Notes: generated by a model not told the origin, from the sequence alone. A stretch of 64,000 bases of DNA from Loktanella sp. M215 (GCF_021735925.1 NZ_WMEA01000008.1:1-64000), one strand, 5' to 3'; shown: positions 19,001 to 27,073, counted from the first letter of the stretch. Translations and numbers: made by a program.

Positions 19001-21440
19001 CCCGCTCCACCGGACGACCCGCGCCTTCACGCACCTGCAGCGCGATCGTGGCCGTCTGCGCCGCCCCGGTCCCGGCGGTCAGCACCACGTCGGTCGCAAA
19101 ATGACCCTGCGCATCGGTCTGACCGGCGGGCAGATAGGTGGTCTGCGGCGTCTCTTCCGCATCCTGCCGCCCGAACTGCACCCCCTCGAAACCCGGAAGA
19201 CTGCGCGCCGGGGCGAGCGTCACGCCCCCCTCGACCGGCAGATCCGCCGCAGGTGCGCCGAACAGCCAGCGTGCGTCGAGCGCCACGCGAACCGTCTGCC
19301 CGGCGACCAAAGGCCCCTCTGCCAGCGCCGGGTCAAAATCGATCCGTTCCGGCAAGAAATCCTCGACCAATGCCCGCGCACTGGCCAGCGCCGGCCCGTC
19401 CGCCGCAACCCGGATATCAACACGCCACGTCCCGCGCGGGGCAGAGGCTGCTAAAGGAAATGACAGCACATATCCACCGTCACCCGCAGGTTCGGGCATC
19501 TGCCGTGCCGCCTCCACCCCGTCGGGGCGGTAAAGGATTGCCGTCACCGGCAAGCCGTCCAGCGCCTGCACCCGCCCGTCGCGGGCCAGCACGGTCGCGT
19601 TGATCACCTCTCCCGCGCGGTAGGCACCGCGGTCTAGCGTCAGGAACACGTCGATCGGCGGGCTGGGCGGCAGGCCCGCCACGCCCCGGTCGGACAGATC
19701 GAACTCCGGATCGGTCAGCGACAGGAACGCCATGTCCTCCGCCGCGCCGCGGACCACCACCGCCGCGGGGGCCTGCGACCCCGGCCCGCGCGTCAGGCCC
19801 GCATCGAACCGCACAACGCCGTCGTCGTCCGCCAGCGCCGTCCCGAGGACCGCGTTGGCACGCGACAGCAGCGTGACCTCTGCCCCCGGCTTCGACCCGG
19901 CATCCGCCAGACCGCGCACCACCACCGTCAGCCCGTCCACCCCCATCAGGGTCGAGATCCCGAGGTCCGAGATCACGAACCACTGCGCCGCGACGCCGGT
20001 CTCCTCCACGTCCTGCCCCGGCACCGTCGCCTGCAGCACGTAGATGCCGGGCGCCAGCGGCCCCGCCTCATCCGGGATCGCAAGGCGGGTTGTCACATCC
20101 GCGTTCAGCTTCCCCTGCCCCGCCACGGTCGCACTGCCGCGCCAGACCTCGGTCGCGCGGTCCGCGTTGAAGCGCTGCGCCGACCAGGCATCCAGCGGGC
20201 GCGCGAACAGATCGTCCTGCAGCGCGCCGATCAGGTTGCGGTCCGACATCCGCATCAGCCGCAGATCGACACGGTCGAGGTTCACCGTCGTCATCGCCAG
20301 CCCCCGGTCGCCCCCCGACGGCAGCACGTAGGCGCGCCCCGGAAACCGCACCGCAGGGCTGCGGTCACGGATATAGCCGCTGATCGCCACGTCCCGCGCC
20401 AACGTCTCTCCGTCGGCCGCCGGAAGACCGCGCCGCAGGGTGATCGCGATGTCCTGCCCGTGGGTCAGACCGCCAACGCAAAGCTGATCACCCCGCGCCT
20501 CGACCGTCAGGCCACTGTCGGGCAGCCGCACGAAGGAGGCGTAATCCAGTCGTTCCAACAGAGGTTCAGAGAAGGCGGCACAGAACGACGGCGACAGGCT
20601 TTCGGACTGCACCGTCTGTTCGGTCACGCGAAAGCCGTTGCGCGCTTCTGACGCGGCCAGCGCATCGGCAATCCCCGGCGCGGGCGACAGGATGGCGGCC
20701 AGCCGCAAGGCCTGCAACCCGTCGCGGCCTCGCCCCAGTTGCTCCCACGCGGCGGCCAGAACCTGCAGGGCCTGCGCCGCCAAGGCGTCATCATCGGCCC
20801 GCAAGTAGCCGTTCAGCGCAAGCGACGCCGCCGTGCCCGCCGCGTCGCTGTCGTAAGTCTCGGGATCGGGCAGCACCTGCCGCGCCAGCCGGATCCAGGC
20901 ATCGGCGGAATCACTGCGCCCGACCTCCGTGGCAAGATACCCCGACGCCGCCGTCAGGTCTCCGGCCCCTGCCGCGCGTGCAGCGTCCCCGACCGGATCG
21001 TCACTGGCCAGCGCCGTGAACGTCGCGCCAAAACTCCGCGCCTGCCGCAAAGCGGCCTGCAGATCCGCATCCGCCAGCCAATCAGCCGCCGCCGCACGTC
21101 GGATCACCTGCTGCCGCGCGACGGCATTGTCGAGGACCTGAGCCGAGGTCGCACCGATGAAATCCTGCGGTATCCCCAGCGCCTCCTTCGGAAAACAGGC
21201 GCGCGATCGCTGGTTGTAGGTCATTGCCACGCAGGCGGTATCCGCGAGGCAGGCCTGAATGCAGGCCTCAAGGCTCGTCTCGAAGATCGGGGTCAGATCA
21301 CCGCCGGGCAGATCCGTGTCGGGCATCAGACTGACGCGCCGGTCAGGCACCAGCGCCTGTTGCGCCATCACAGCCTGCGCTGTGATCATCAGCGCCATCA
21401 GGGCAAAGGCCCAGACGCGTCCCGCACCCGTTCTGCGCAT
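15990..21440 (-). CDS. Bacterial alpha-2-macroglobulin with N-terminal PAN/Apple-like domain
   Basis: A 1,816-residue secreted protease-trap protein. A signal peptide (about residues 1-29, ending AVMA) precedes a short cysteine-rich segment (EACIQAC, TACVAM, RACFPK, about residues 50-90) that resembles a PAN/Apple domain. The rest consists of macroglobulin beta domains and a thioester domain with the reactive motif GCTEQ near residue 1,365. Unlike many bacterial homologues there is no lipobox at the signal cleavage site, so it is predicted to be soluble or held by partners. The start at ATG 21440 has GGAGG eight bases upstream. It is the first gene of a two-gene leftward operon with pbpC. Confidence 0.92.
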   Translation of the reverse strand: MRRTGAGRVWAFALMALMITAQAVMAQQALVPDRRVSLMPDTDLPGGDLTPIFETSLEACIQACLADTACVAMTYNQRSRACFPKEALGIPQDFIGATSAQVLDNAVARQQVIRRAAAADWLADADLQAALRQARSFGATFTALASDDPVGDAARAAGAGDLTAASGYLATEVGRSDSADAWIRLARQVLPDPETYDSDAAGTAASLALNGYLRADDDALAAQALQVLAAAWEQLGRGRDGLQALRLAAILSPAPGIADALAASEARNGFRVTEQTVQSESLSPSFCAAFSEPLLERLDYASFVRLPDSGLTVEARGDQLCVGGLTHGQDIAITLRRGLPAADGETLARDVAISGYIRDRSPAVRFPGRAYVLPSGGDRGLAMTTVNLDRVDLRLMRMSDRNLIGALQDDLFARPLDAWSAQRFNADRATEVWRGSATVAGQGKLNADVTTRLAIPDEAGPLAPGIYVLQATVPGQDVEETGVAAQWFVISDLGISTLMGVDGLTVVVRGLADAGSKPGAEVTLLSRANAVLGTALADDDGVVRFDAGLTRGPGSQAPAAVVVRGAAEDMAFLSLTDPEFDLSDRGVAGLPPSPPIDVFLTLDRGAYRAGEVINATVLARDGRVQALDGLPVTAILYRPDGVEAARQMPEPAGDGGYVLSFPLAASAPRGTWRVDIRVAADGPALASARALVEDFLPERIDFDPALAEGPLVAGQTVRVALDARWLFGAPAADLPVEGGVTLAPARSLPGFEGVQFGRQDAEETPQTTYLPAGQTDAQGHFATDVVLTAGTGAAQTATIALQVREGAGRPVERVATRLVLPPAPLIGIRPLFAGDAVSSGDEARFAVVAVGAALNAVQMPVRWVLNRVETDYQWYAIDGRWNWEPVTRRRQVAAGDALAGSGEIAVPVDWGQYELVVEGTGAAGASVLFQAGWGAAQAGTDTPDRLRVALDKAAYRSGETAQVHVTAERDAVAIVSVLSNRVSALKIVPLTAGENTIPLAVTDDWGAGSYVTVSALRPLDDVAGDRGGVRALGLAYAPVDPGARALQVLMDVPSAIAPRGSLPVRLRVSGQAAGDVVHVTVAVVDQGILNLTGFKAPDPMEHYFGQRRLGVGLRDLYGRLILPTDAPDGVVRSGGDAGGAMGTQAPPPTEALMSWFSGPVTLGADGTATLDVPVPDFIGSVQVMAVAWSAGAVGQATAVATIRDPVVMVVTAPRFLSPGDTGQVSLALTHVTGPVGDVGLSVADAGDVGLNPGALPATVEVAESGSTTVSLPVRADEDAGTGLLRFSLTTPAGDVVTKEIAIPVSLAEPDVFRTARLTLAPGETAPIDPALMAGLGTGARLTATAGPFAALDVAGALGRLARYPYGCTEQLASVAMPLLYVPDLSAQVGGRGDQDTEKAVQDAITAILTRQTAEGAFGLWGPGAGDFWLDAYATDFLSRARSAGFAVPDQPFQAAIGNLVNQVNYATDPAYADPGENAALAYASVVLARERAARIGDLRYDADAAAESFATPMAAAQIGEALATLGDQPRADRMFAQARDLLAQGTDDQRVFRRDYGSLLRDRAAVLAAATQAGSTVIDTGAETRALASQIAARTAEGAGLSTQESVWTVLAAQALGQGSPSLSVDGLALGGVVATLDPLARSVTNEGAVATEVTLTALGPPLDPPAAGGNGYAISRAYYDLEGQPVDVSTVPLGTRLAVVVTVTPFSATDDAGGRLMVTDPLPAGFEIDNPHLLRAGDVAGLDWLDALAEPEMSQFLSDRFSAAVTWTLSDPFRLAYLVRAVTPGVFRHPAASVEDMYRPAYRGWSDGGEVRVSP

Positions 21441-21517
21441 CGTCACGTCCTCCACCACGCGGCCCCTTGGGACAGCTTCCGCCCCGCCCCGGATTCGCGC
21501 AAGCGAATTTCAGGCGC

Positions 21518-22201
21518 CTAGACGTCGACCTCGACCCGCCGGATCGTCGGATCGCAGGCCAGAAGGGCGGCCATCAGATGCCCGGTGTAATGGCTGCGCA
21601 CGTAATCGGCGATGAACCGTGTCGGGGCCACCAGTCGCAAGACGCCGCCGTCACGGGTCCGCATCCGCAACCCGCTGAACCAGGCCTGGAACAGCGCCGG
21701 GGCATCCTGCTGCAGACGGGCGGCCGCCTCGGCCCAGATGCCATCCGCCGCGGTCGTGACAGGGACGGGATGCAGGGGCACGACATTGCTGACCGGGACC
21801 TGGGGCATCGCCGCGGCGCCGGTCATGCGGGCGGTAAAGTCCGGACCGACCGCCGTCCAATAGGGCATCGTGTCCGGCAGCACCGCGTCAAAGTGGATGG
21901 CATGGGTCGCCACACGGCCCCGCGCCGCGGGGATGGTCACGCTGATCCAGCCAAGGCCGCGCATCTGCGCCAGCTCTCGTTTCGCCGTACGTTCCGTCAC
22001 ACCCCACATCCGCGCGATCTCGCGCTGGCCCACACAGAACTGACCCAGTCGCCAGTTGAAGCGGGCCGTGATCAGCAGCGACAACCGCAGCGCCAGACGG
22101 CCCTGCACCGGCGCGCCCTGGGCCGCCAGGGTCAGCAACGCTGTCAGCACATCGTATTTCTGTGCGCCCGCCTGCGGCCCGGCCGCCGGTCTGATCTGCA
22201 T
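21518..22201 (-). CDS. DnaA-like plasmid replication initiator
   Basis: A 227-residue protein. The N-terminal half contains a winged-helix segment (about residues 48-85, VGQREIARMWGVTERTAKRE). The C-terminal 75 residues resemble DnaA domain I: IWAEAAARLQ, then FQAWFSGL, LRLVAPTRFIADYV and a final beta strand. This matches the DnaA-like initiator class of Rhodobacterales plasmids, which lacks the AAA+ and domain IV parts of true DnaA. The start at ATG 22201 has AAGGAG seven bases upstream. It is divergent from parA-parB, the usual layout for this class. A possible promoter with TTGACA lies at 22330-22358. Confidence 0.82.
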   Translation of the reverse strand: MQIRPAAGPQAGAQKYDVLTALLTLAAQGAPVQGRLALRLSLLITARFNWRLGQFCVGQREIARMWGVTERTAKRELAQMRGLGWISVTIPAARGRVATHAIHFDAVLPDTMPYWTAVGPDFTARMTGAAAMPQVPVSNVVPLHPVPVTTAADGIWAEAAARLQQDAPALFQAWFSGLRMRTRDGGVLRLVAPTRFIADYVRSHYTGHLMAALLACDPTIRRVEVDV

Positions 22202-22329
22202 GATCCGCTCCTTGCCCCACGGTCCTCCGCGCTGCGGGGTCCGTCATCCGTTCAACCTCTGGTGGGTGATCATCCTTGCGACCTGCGTCATGGAACCGTC
22301 TTGGCAACGCTTTTGCCACCCTGTCGCTG

Positions 22330-22358
22330 ATTAGCGTTGGATTGCCATCGCCTGTCAA
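22330..22358 (-). promoter_or_regulatory. Predicted promoter of the replication initiator
   Basis: Reading the minus strand, TTGACA (22353-22358) is followed after 17 bases by GCTAAT (22330-22335). The -35 matches the sigma-70 consensus fully and the -10 matches four of six bases. It would give a leader of about 120 bases before the initiator start codon. Confidence 0.5.
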
Positions 22359-22438
22359 GGATTCGTCATCGCCGCCTGCCGCCCTTCCCCTTTCAAAAGA
22401 CAAGAAAAGGTATGGTGTTGGTATAGGGGGTCGCCCAG

Positions 22439-22506
22439 CATGTCCCGCCAAAGCGCCGCGATGTCCCCTCAATGGGTAGTGGCGGGAATTTCATGTCCCC
22501 CCAAAT
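22439..22506 (+). repeat. Three iteron-like direct repeats (putative origin)
   Basis: Three 15-base imperfect repeats lie between initiator and parA: CATGTCCCGCCAAAG (22439-22453), GATGTCCCCTCAATG (22460-22474) and CATGTCCCCCCAAAT (22492-22506). They share the core ATGTCCC and start 21 and 32 bases apart, close to two and three helical turns, so all three would face the same side of the DNA. Just upstream is an A-rich stretch (22392-22411). The arrangement suits initiator binding at an origin; direct evidence is lacking. Confidence 0.5.
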
Positions 22507-22596
22507 CGGGGCGTTCTGGCGTTCCGAATCGTCAGCAGATCGAATCGCTGCAAGGCCTTTGGCGTCGACCGTTGCGCGGCCGGGTCGCAGATCAGA

Positions 22597-22614
22597 CCTT
22601 ATCCGCAGATAAGG
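22597..22614. repeat. parS-like palindrome, copy 1 (imperfect)
   Basis: CCTTATCCGCAGATAAGG, differing from the perfect copies by one base in the centre. It lies 85 bases before the parA start, between the iteron-like repeats and the parA promoter region, so ParB or ParA binding here could also regulate the operon. Confidence 0.65.
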
Positions 22615-22636
22615 TTTTGTAGCACGCAACCATCTC

Positions 22637-22665
22637 TCGACAAAACATGCATTTTGCGCGTAAAT
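22637..22665 (+). promoter_or_regulatory. Possible parA promoter
   Basis: TCGACA (22637-22642, five of six matches to the -35 consensus) and GTAAAT (22660-22665) are 17 bases apart. The spacer includes the inverted element CAAAACATGCATTTTG (22641-22656), a possible autoregulatory site. The -10 match is weak. Confidence 0.3.
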
Positions 22666-22698
22666 CGTCGAAAGCACAGAAACAACGTCCGAGGCATC

Positions 22699-24003
22699 AT
22701 GTTCACTCATCACGACCTGCGCGAGATCCAGACGCGATCGCTCAAGATGCAGGGCTGGATCCGGCAGCAGACCTTCTCTCCCGAGAACACCAAGACGCTG
22801 CGCCGGTTTTCCAGCTGGGAGGTGTCGGAGCTGATCCTGCACATGAACCAGTCCACCTTTCGCGGGCGCATGGCGGCCGACCCCAGCCTGCCCGCCGGAC
22901 TGGTCGAACCCGACGGTCGTCAGCGGTGGTTCACGCTGGAAGAGGTCAACACCCTGCGCCGGAAGCTGAAGGTCAAGGGGAAGTCCCTGATGCCGCCCCG
23001 CCCCAAGGGGCGGGCGTTCCGGACGGCCATCGCCAACTTCAAGGGCGGCGCCGGCAAGTCGACGGTCGCCCTTCACTTCGCCCATGCCGCCGCCCTCGAA
23101 GGCTACCGCGTGCTCTGCGTCGACTTCGACCCGCAGGCGACGCTGTCCCACTCCATGGGTCTCACGGACGTGAGCGAGGAGCAGACGGTCTGGGGCATCA
23201 TGGCCCGCGATCTGGTGCGAGAGACGGAGGCCGCGAACAATGCCCCCGCCGCTGCCGCGTCAGGCACCGCCCTGCCCCGCCGCACGATCCCGTCCAGCAT
23301 CACCGACCTCGGCCTGCAGAATCTGCGCATCGCGGACTTCATCCAGCCGACCGCCTGGCCCACGATCGACATCATCCCCAGCTGCGCCAACGCGGCCTTC
23401 GTGGAGTTCGCCTCCGCCCAGTACCGGCATTTGAACCCGGAGTGGTCGTTCTTTGCCGCCGTGTCCCGCTACCTCGACCAGTTGCCGGACGACCAGTGGG
23501 ACCTGATCTTCTTCGACTGTCCGCCCGCCATCGGCTACCAGTCGATGAACGCAGTCTTCGCCGCGGATATGCTCTATATCCCCTCTGGCCCCGGCTACTG
23601 GGAATACGACAGCACGACGTCCTTCATCGGTCAGCTGGCCGAGGCGCTTGGCGATCTGGCGGATGGTTTTCAGGGCGCGCTGCCAGAGGATGGCATGACC
23701 CTGCCCAAGGCCTTCGTCGACATCCGGTTCCTACTGACCCGGTTCGAGCCCGGCAACGATCTGCACCGCGCGATGCAGGATGCATTCGGCAAGGTTTTCG
23801 GTGACAAGCTGGCCCAGCACCCCGTCGAGATGACGCGTGCCGTCGAACAGTCGGGCCGGTTCCTCGCCTCGATCTACGAGATGGACTACCGCGACATGAC
23901 CCGGGAAACTTGGCGCCGGGCGCGCGCCAGCTTTGATCAGGCTTACGACGAATTTCACGACACCATGCTGCCGCACTGGACCGCCATGGGCGCGCAGGAC
24001 TGA
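22699..24003 (+). CDS. parA: Plasmid partition ATPase ParA
   Basis: A 434-residue type Ia ParA. The N-terminal 110 residues form a DNA-binding region of the kind used for autoregulation, including SWEVSELILHMNQSTFRGRM. The ATPase core has a deviant Walker A KGGAGKST (about residue 114), LCVDFDPQATLS (A' box) and LIFFDCPPAIG (Walker B). ATG at 22699 has GAGG five bases upstream and gives a sensible N-terminus; an earlier in-frame start at 22654 has no such site. It is followed after 61 bases, including a palindrome, by parB. Together they should segregate the replicon, with ATP-bound ParA on the nucleoid pulling ParB-parS complexes. Confidence 0.93.
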   Translation: MFTHHDLREIQTRSLKMQGWIRQQTFSPENTKTLRRFSSWEVSELILHMNQSTFRGRMAADPSLPAGLVEPDGRQRWFTLEEVNTLRRKLKVKGKSLMPPRPKGRAFRTAIANFKGGAGKSTVALHFAHAAALEGYRVLCVDFDPQATLSHSMGLTDVSEEQTVWGIMARDLVRETEAANNAPAAAASGTALPRRTIPSSITDLGLQNLRIADFIQPTAWPTIDIIPSCANAAFVEFASAQYRHLNPEWSFFAAVSRYLDQLPDDQWDLIFFDCPPAIGYQSMNAVFAADMLYIPSGPGYWEYDSTTSFIGQLAEALGDLADGFQGALPEDGMTLPKAFVDIRFLLTRFEPGNDLHRAMQDAFGKVFGDKLAQHPVEMTRAVEQSGRFLASIYEMDYRDMTRETWRRARASFDQAYDEFHDTMLPHWTAMGAQD

Positions 24004-24013
24004 CCCAACCCCG

Positions 24014-24041
24014 CAAAACCTTATCCGCGGATAAGGTTTTG
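24014..24041. repeat. parS-like palindrome, copy 2 (perfect, 28 bp)
   Basis: A perfect 28-bp palindrome with core CCTTATCCGCGGATAAGG and CAAAA/TTTTG arms. It occupies the space between the parA stop and the parB start. Confidence 0.75.
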
Positions 24042-24064
24042 CCAGACCGATAAGGGGACCGACC

Positions 24065-25180
24065 ATGACCCGCAAGAAACGCATCTTCGATGTCGAAATG
24101 CCTGACGACACGCCACAGGCCGCACCCGCCGCATCGGAACCCGATGCCGGGCAGGGCGCGCGGCGCGGCCCGATGGCCAGTGCCATCTCTGAAAACGCGT
24201 CGGCGTTACAGGCGCGCAATGCCGCCGCCGCCGCGATCCGGGCCGAGAACGATGAGCTGGCCCATGCCTTCGTCGCGATGAAGGCGGCGGGGCAGGTGGT
24301 GGAGGCGATCCCCCTTGATCAGGTTCACACCTATCTGCTGACCCGCGAACGGCTGGGCAGCGACGATCCGGAGCTTGATGATCTGGTGACCTCGATCCGC
24401 GAGGTTGGCCTGTCGAACCCGATCCGGGTCGAGGCGCGCGCCGACGGGACCGGTTACGAATTGATCCAGGGCTTTCGCCGCCTGTCCGCCTACCGCGTTC
24501 TGGCCGAGGAGGACCCGGAGACATGGGGCAGGGTGCCGGCACTGGTCCTTCCCCGCGGGGAAGATGTGGCGGGCCTTTATCGCCGGATGGTGGACGAGAA
24601 CGTCGTGCGCAAGGACCTGTCCTTTGCCGAGATGGCCAATGCCGCACAGAATTACGCCGCCGACCCGGCGACGCCGGTGAACGACCTGCAGGGCGCGGTC
24701 AAGGCCCTGTTCCAGTCCGCACCCTATTCCAAGCGCAGCTATATCCGGGCCTTTGCCCGGATGCTGGACCTGATCGGCGACTGCCTGATGTACCCGACCG
24801 AGATCCCGCGCAAGCTGGGCGTCGATCTTGCACGAGAGCTGGAGGACCGGCCTGAACTGGTCGGACGCATCCGCGATGACCTGCGCGACTGGGACATGCG
24901 GTCGATCCACGACGAGCTGGAGGTGCTGCGCCGTCACGTCGGCGTCGACCGCTACATGGACGACGGCCCCGTGACGCCCGCGCCATCGAAGCCCGTGCGC
25001 GCCGGGCTTGCCGACCGGGGCAAGACCAAGACGACCTTCGATCTGCGCACGGCGCGGGGGCGTGTGAAATGCACCGCCGCGGTGGGGCGGCTGGAGATCA
25101 AGATCGACCGCGACTTTTCGACGATGGACCGGGCGCGGCTGGAACGGGCGATTGCCGCGCTGATCGACGGGTTGGATTGA
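24065..25180 (+). CDS. parB: Plasmid partition protein ParB
   Basis: A 371-residue ParB/RepB family protein. A charged N-terminal tail leads to the ParB nuclease-like domain (about residues 80-190) with LIQGFRRLSAYR, the arginine-rich CTP-binding patch, and LYRRMVDENVVRKDLSFAEMA. A helix-turn-helix region follows (about 210-290), then a C-terminal dimerisation part (VKCTAAVGRLEIKIDRD). It should bind the palindromes on both sides of its own gene and spread from them. Operon partner of parA; no repC-like gene follows, so this is not a RepABC system. Confidence 0.92.
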   Translation: MTRKKRIFDVEMPDDTPQAAPAASEPDAGQGARRGPMASAISENASALQARNAAAAAIRAENDELAHAFVAMKAAGQVVEAIPLDQVHTYLLTRERLGSDDPELDDLVTSIREVGLSNPIRVEARADGTGYELIQGFRRLSAYRVLAEEDPETWGRVPALVLPRGEDVAGLYRRMVDENVVRKDLSFAEMANAAQNYAADPATPVNDLQGAVKALFQSAPYSKRSYIRAFARMLDLIGDCLMYPTEIPRKLGVDLARELEDRPELVGRIRDDLRDWDMRSIHDELEVLRRHVGVDRYMDDGPVTPAPSKPVRAGLADRGKTKTTFDLRTARGRVKCTAAVGRLEIKIDRDFSTMDRARLERAIAALIDGLD

Positions 25181-25189
25181 GCGCTGTGA

Positions 25190-25221
25190 ACCAAAACCTT
25201 ATCCGCGGATAAGGTTTTGGT
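25190..25221. repeat. parS-like palindrome, copy 3 (perfect, 32 bp)
   Basis: The longest copy: a perfect 32-bp palindrome centred on CCTTATCCGCGGATAAGG with ACCAAAA/TTTTGGT arms, nine bases after the parB stop codon. It could also fold as a hairpin in the parB transcript. Confidence 0.75.
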
Positions 25222-25312
25222 CTGGCGCGGGCGACAGTGTCGCGCGCGGTTTTTGCGAAAATATATTTAAAACAGCGCGATAGTGCCAATCGGTTTGAAA
25301 TCGCCGCTCCCG

Positions 25313-25332
25313 ACCTTATCCGCGGATAAGGT
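25313..25332. repeat. parS-like palindrome, copy 4 (perfect, 20 bp)
   Basis: ACCTTATCCGCGGATAAGGT, in the 234-base gap between parB and the convergent BCCT transporter. The right flank keeps the TTTTG arm of the other copies but the left flank does not. The rest of the gap (25222-25312, 25333-25377) shows nothing else I recognise apart from an A+T-rich patch near 25256-25273. Confidence 0.72.
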
Positions 25333-25377
25333 TTTGTCATCAAATCTTGTAGCTTACGACGCGGCTTGCAGTCCCTT

Positions 25378-25403
25378 CCTTCTCCGCGGCGCGATGGAGA
25401 AGG
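25378..25403 (-). terminator. Hairpin downstream of the BCCT gene
   Basis: CCTTCTCC and GGAGAAGG form an 8-bp stem around a ten-base loop, 12 bases beyond the BCCT stop. There is no T-run on either strand, so termination is only a possibility. Confidence 0.3.
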
Positions 25404-25414
25404 CACCTCCTGCA

Positions 25415-27073
25415 TTACTCTGCCGGCTGGGCCGCAGCGTTTGTCGGGCTGGCAGGGTCCGCGCCATACAGCTCTCCGGGCAGTTCGGGCGGCATGGCGT
25501 GGTCGGCCTCTGCATCGTTGCGGTATTTCCGGTTGTGCCGGTAGACGATCAGCGGGTCCCACCGCAGCGCCTTGAACAGGCCGATCAGGATCAGCGCCAC
25601 GACGATGGCAAAGGGAAAGCCCGCCACGACCGCCGCCGCCTGCAGCGCCGACAACCCGCCCGCCAGCAGCAGGACAGAGGCCACGGCACCTTCGCTGATC
25701 GCCCAGAAGATGCGCTGCACCCGCGGCGGATTCGGATCGCCGCCCGCAGTCAGCATGTCGATGACGAAGGACCCGGAGTCGGACGAGGTCACGAACCACA
25801 TCACGATCAGGATGATCGCAAAGCCCGACGTCAGGCTGGCGAAGGGGAAGTAGTCCAGCAGGGCGAACATCGCATCGCCGTAGGCGTTCTGCGTCGCCTC
25901 GACCAGCGTCGGATCGCCCCCAAGCGAGATCGACAGCGCCGTGCCGCCGAAGGCGCAGAACCAGAAGAACATGATCGACGCAGGAATCAGCATGACGCCC
26001 ACGATGAATTCGCGGATCGTGCGGCCGCGGCTGATGCGGGCGACGAAGACCCCGACGAAGGGCGCCCAGCTGACCCACCACGCCCAGTAGAAGATCGTCC
26101 AGTCGTTCTGCCATTTGCCGCCGTCGGTCCAGGCCTCGGTCCATGTTCCCCAAGAGATCAGGTCGCGGACATAGGCGCCGTAGCTTTGCACGAAGGTGTC
26201 GAAGATAAAGAGCGTCGGGCCGACGATCACCATGAAGGCCAGAAACAGGATCGACAGGGCGATATTGATGCTCGAAAGCCGCTTGATCCCGCCGTCGAGG
26301 CCCGCGATGACCGACAGCGTCGCCATGGCTGTTATGACCGCGATGACGGCGATCTGGACGAAGGTGTTTTGCGGCAGGCCGAAGACCTCTGTCAGGCCTG
26401 AATTGATCTGCATCGCGCCAAGGCCCAGCGAGGTCACGATGCCGAACATCGTGCCGAAGACGGCGAGGATATCGACCACGTCGCCCCAGAAGCCAAAAAT
26501 GCGGTCGCCCAGCAGCGGGTAAAGGGCGGACCGGATCGTCAGCGGCAGGCCCTTGCGGTAGTGGAAATACGCGAGGCTCAGCGCCACGACCGCATAGACG
26601 GCCCAGGCGTGAAACCCCCAGTGCAGGAAGGAAATCGTCATGGCCTGCTTGGCGGATGCGACGGTCTCGGCCTCGCCAACCGGGGGGGCGAAGTAGTGAT
26701 AGATCGGCTCTGCCGCGCCCCAGTAGATCAGGCCGATCCCGATCCCGGCCGAGAACAGCATCGCCGTCCAGGAAAAGAGGCTGTATTCCGGCGCCTCGTC
26801 CATGCGGCCCAGCCGGATATCGCCGTAGCGGCCGAAGGCGAGGTAGATCACGGCGGCCAGCAGGACGTTGACCAGAATGATCATTGCCCAGCCAAAGGTA
26901 TTGGCCAGCCAGTCCTGCAGCCCGGAAAACACGGCGCCCGCCGTTTCGCTGAAGGCGGCGCCGAGGACGATGAACCCGAGGATCAGGATGGCCGAGACGG
27001 AGAAGACCCTGATGTGCACCTTGGGGAAGATCAGAAGCCGCTGTTGCTTCATCTTGTCCATGTGATCGTTCAT
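25415..27073 (-). CDS. BCCT-family betaine/choline/carnitine transporter
   Basis: A 552-residue inner-membrane protein with about twelve helices. Family marks include GIGIGLIYWGAAEP near the first third and WWVSWAPFVGVFVARISRGR, the conserved tryptophan/arginine helix of BCCT carriers. The C-terminal tail is short and acidic, unlike the long osmosensing tail of BetP. It should import a quaternary amine such as glycine betaine or choline by sodium or proton coupling. ATG at 27073 has GGAAGGG upstream; a start at 27184 would add 37 arginine-rich residues not seen in the family. It is a single gene, convergent with parAB. Confidence 0.92.
   Translation of the reverse strand: MNDHMDKMKQQRLLIFPKVHIRVFSVSAILILGFIVLGAAFSETAGAVFSGLQDWLANTFGWAMIILVNVLLAAVIYLAFGRYGDIRLGRMDEAPEYSLFSWTAMLFSAGIGIGLIYWGAAEPIYHYFAPPVGEAETVASAKQAMTISFLHWGFHAWAVYAVVALSLAYFHYRKGLPLTIRSALYPLLGDRIFGFWGDVVDILAVFGTMFGIVTSLGLGAMQINSGLTEVFGLPQNTFVQIAVIAVITAMATLSVIAGLDGGIKRLSSINIALSILFLAFMVIVGPTLFIFDTFVQSYGAYVRDLISWGTWTEAWTDGGKWQNDWTIFYWAWWVSWAPFVGVFVARISRGRTIREFIVGVMLIPASIMFFWFCAFGGTALSISLGGDPTLVEATQNAYGDAMFALLDYFPFASLTSGFAIILIVMWFVTSSDSGSFVIDMLTAGGDPNPPRVQRIFWAISEGAVASVLLLAGGLSALQAAAVVAGFPFAIVVALILIGLFKALRWDPLIVYRHNRKYRNDAEADHAMPPELPGELYGADPASPTNAAAQPAE

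Noticed and set aside
22654..25180. RepABC replication operon
   Set aside because: There is no repC-like initiator after parB; the initiator is divergent and of the DnaA-like type.
24014..25332. Palindromes as transcription terminators or a CRISPR array
   Set aside because: Only four copies with unequal long gaps holding genes, no spacers, and one copy precedes parA; partition sites explain them better.
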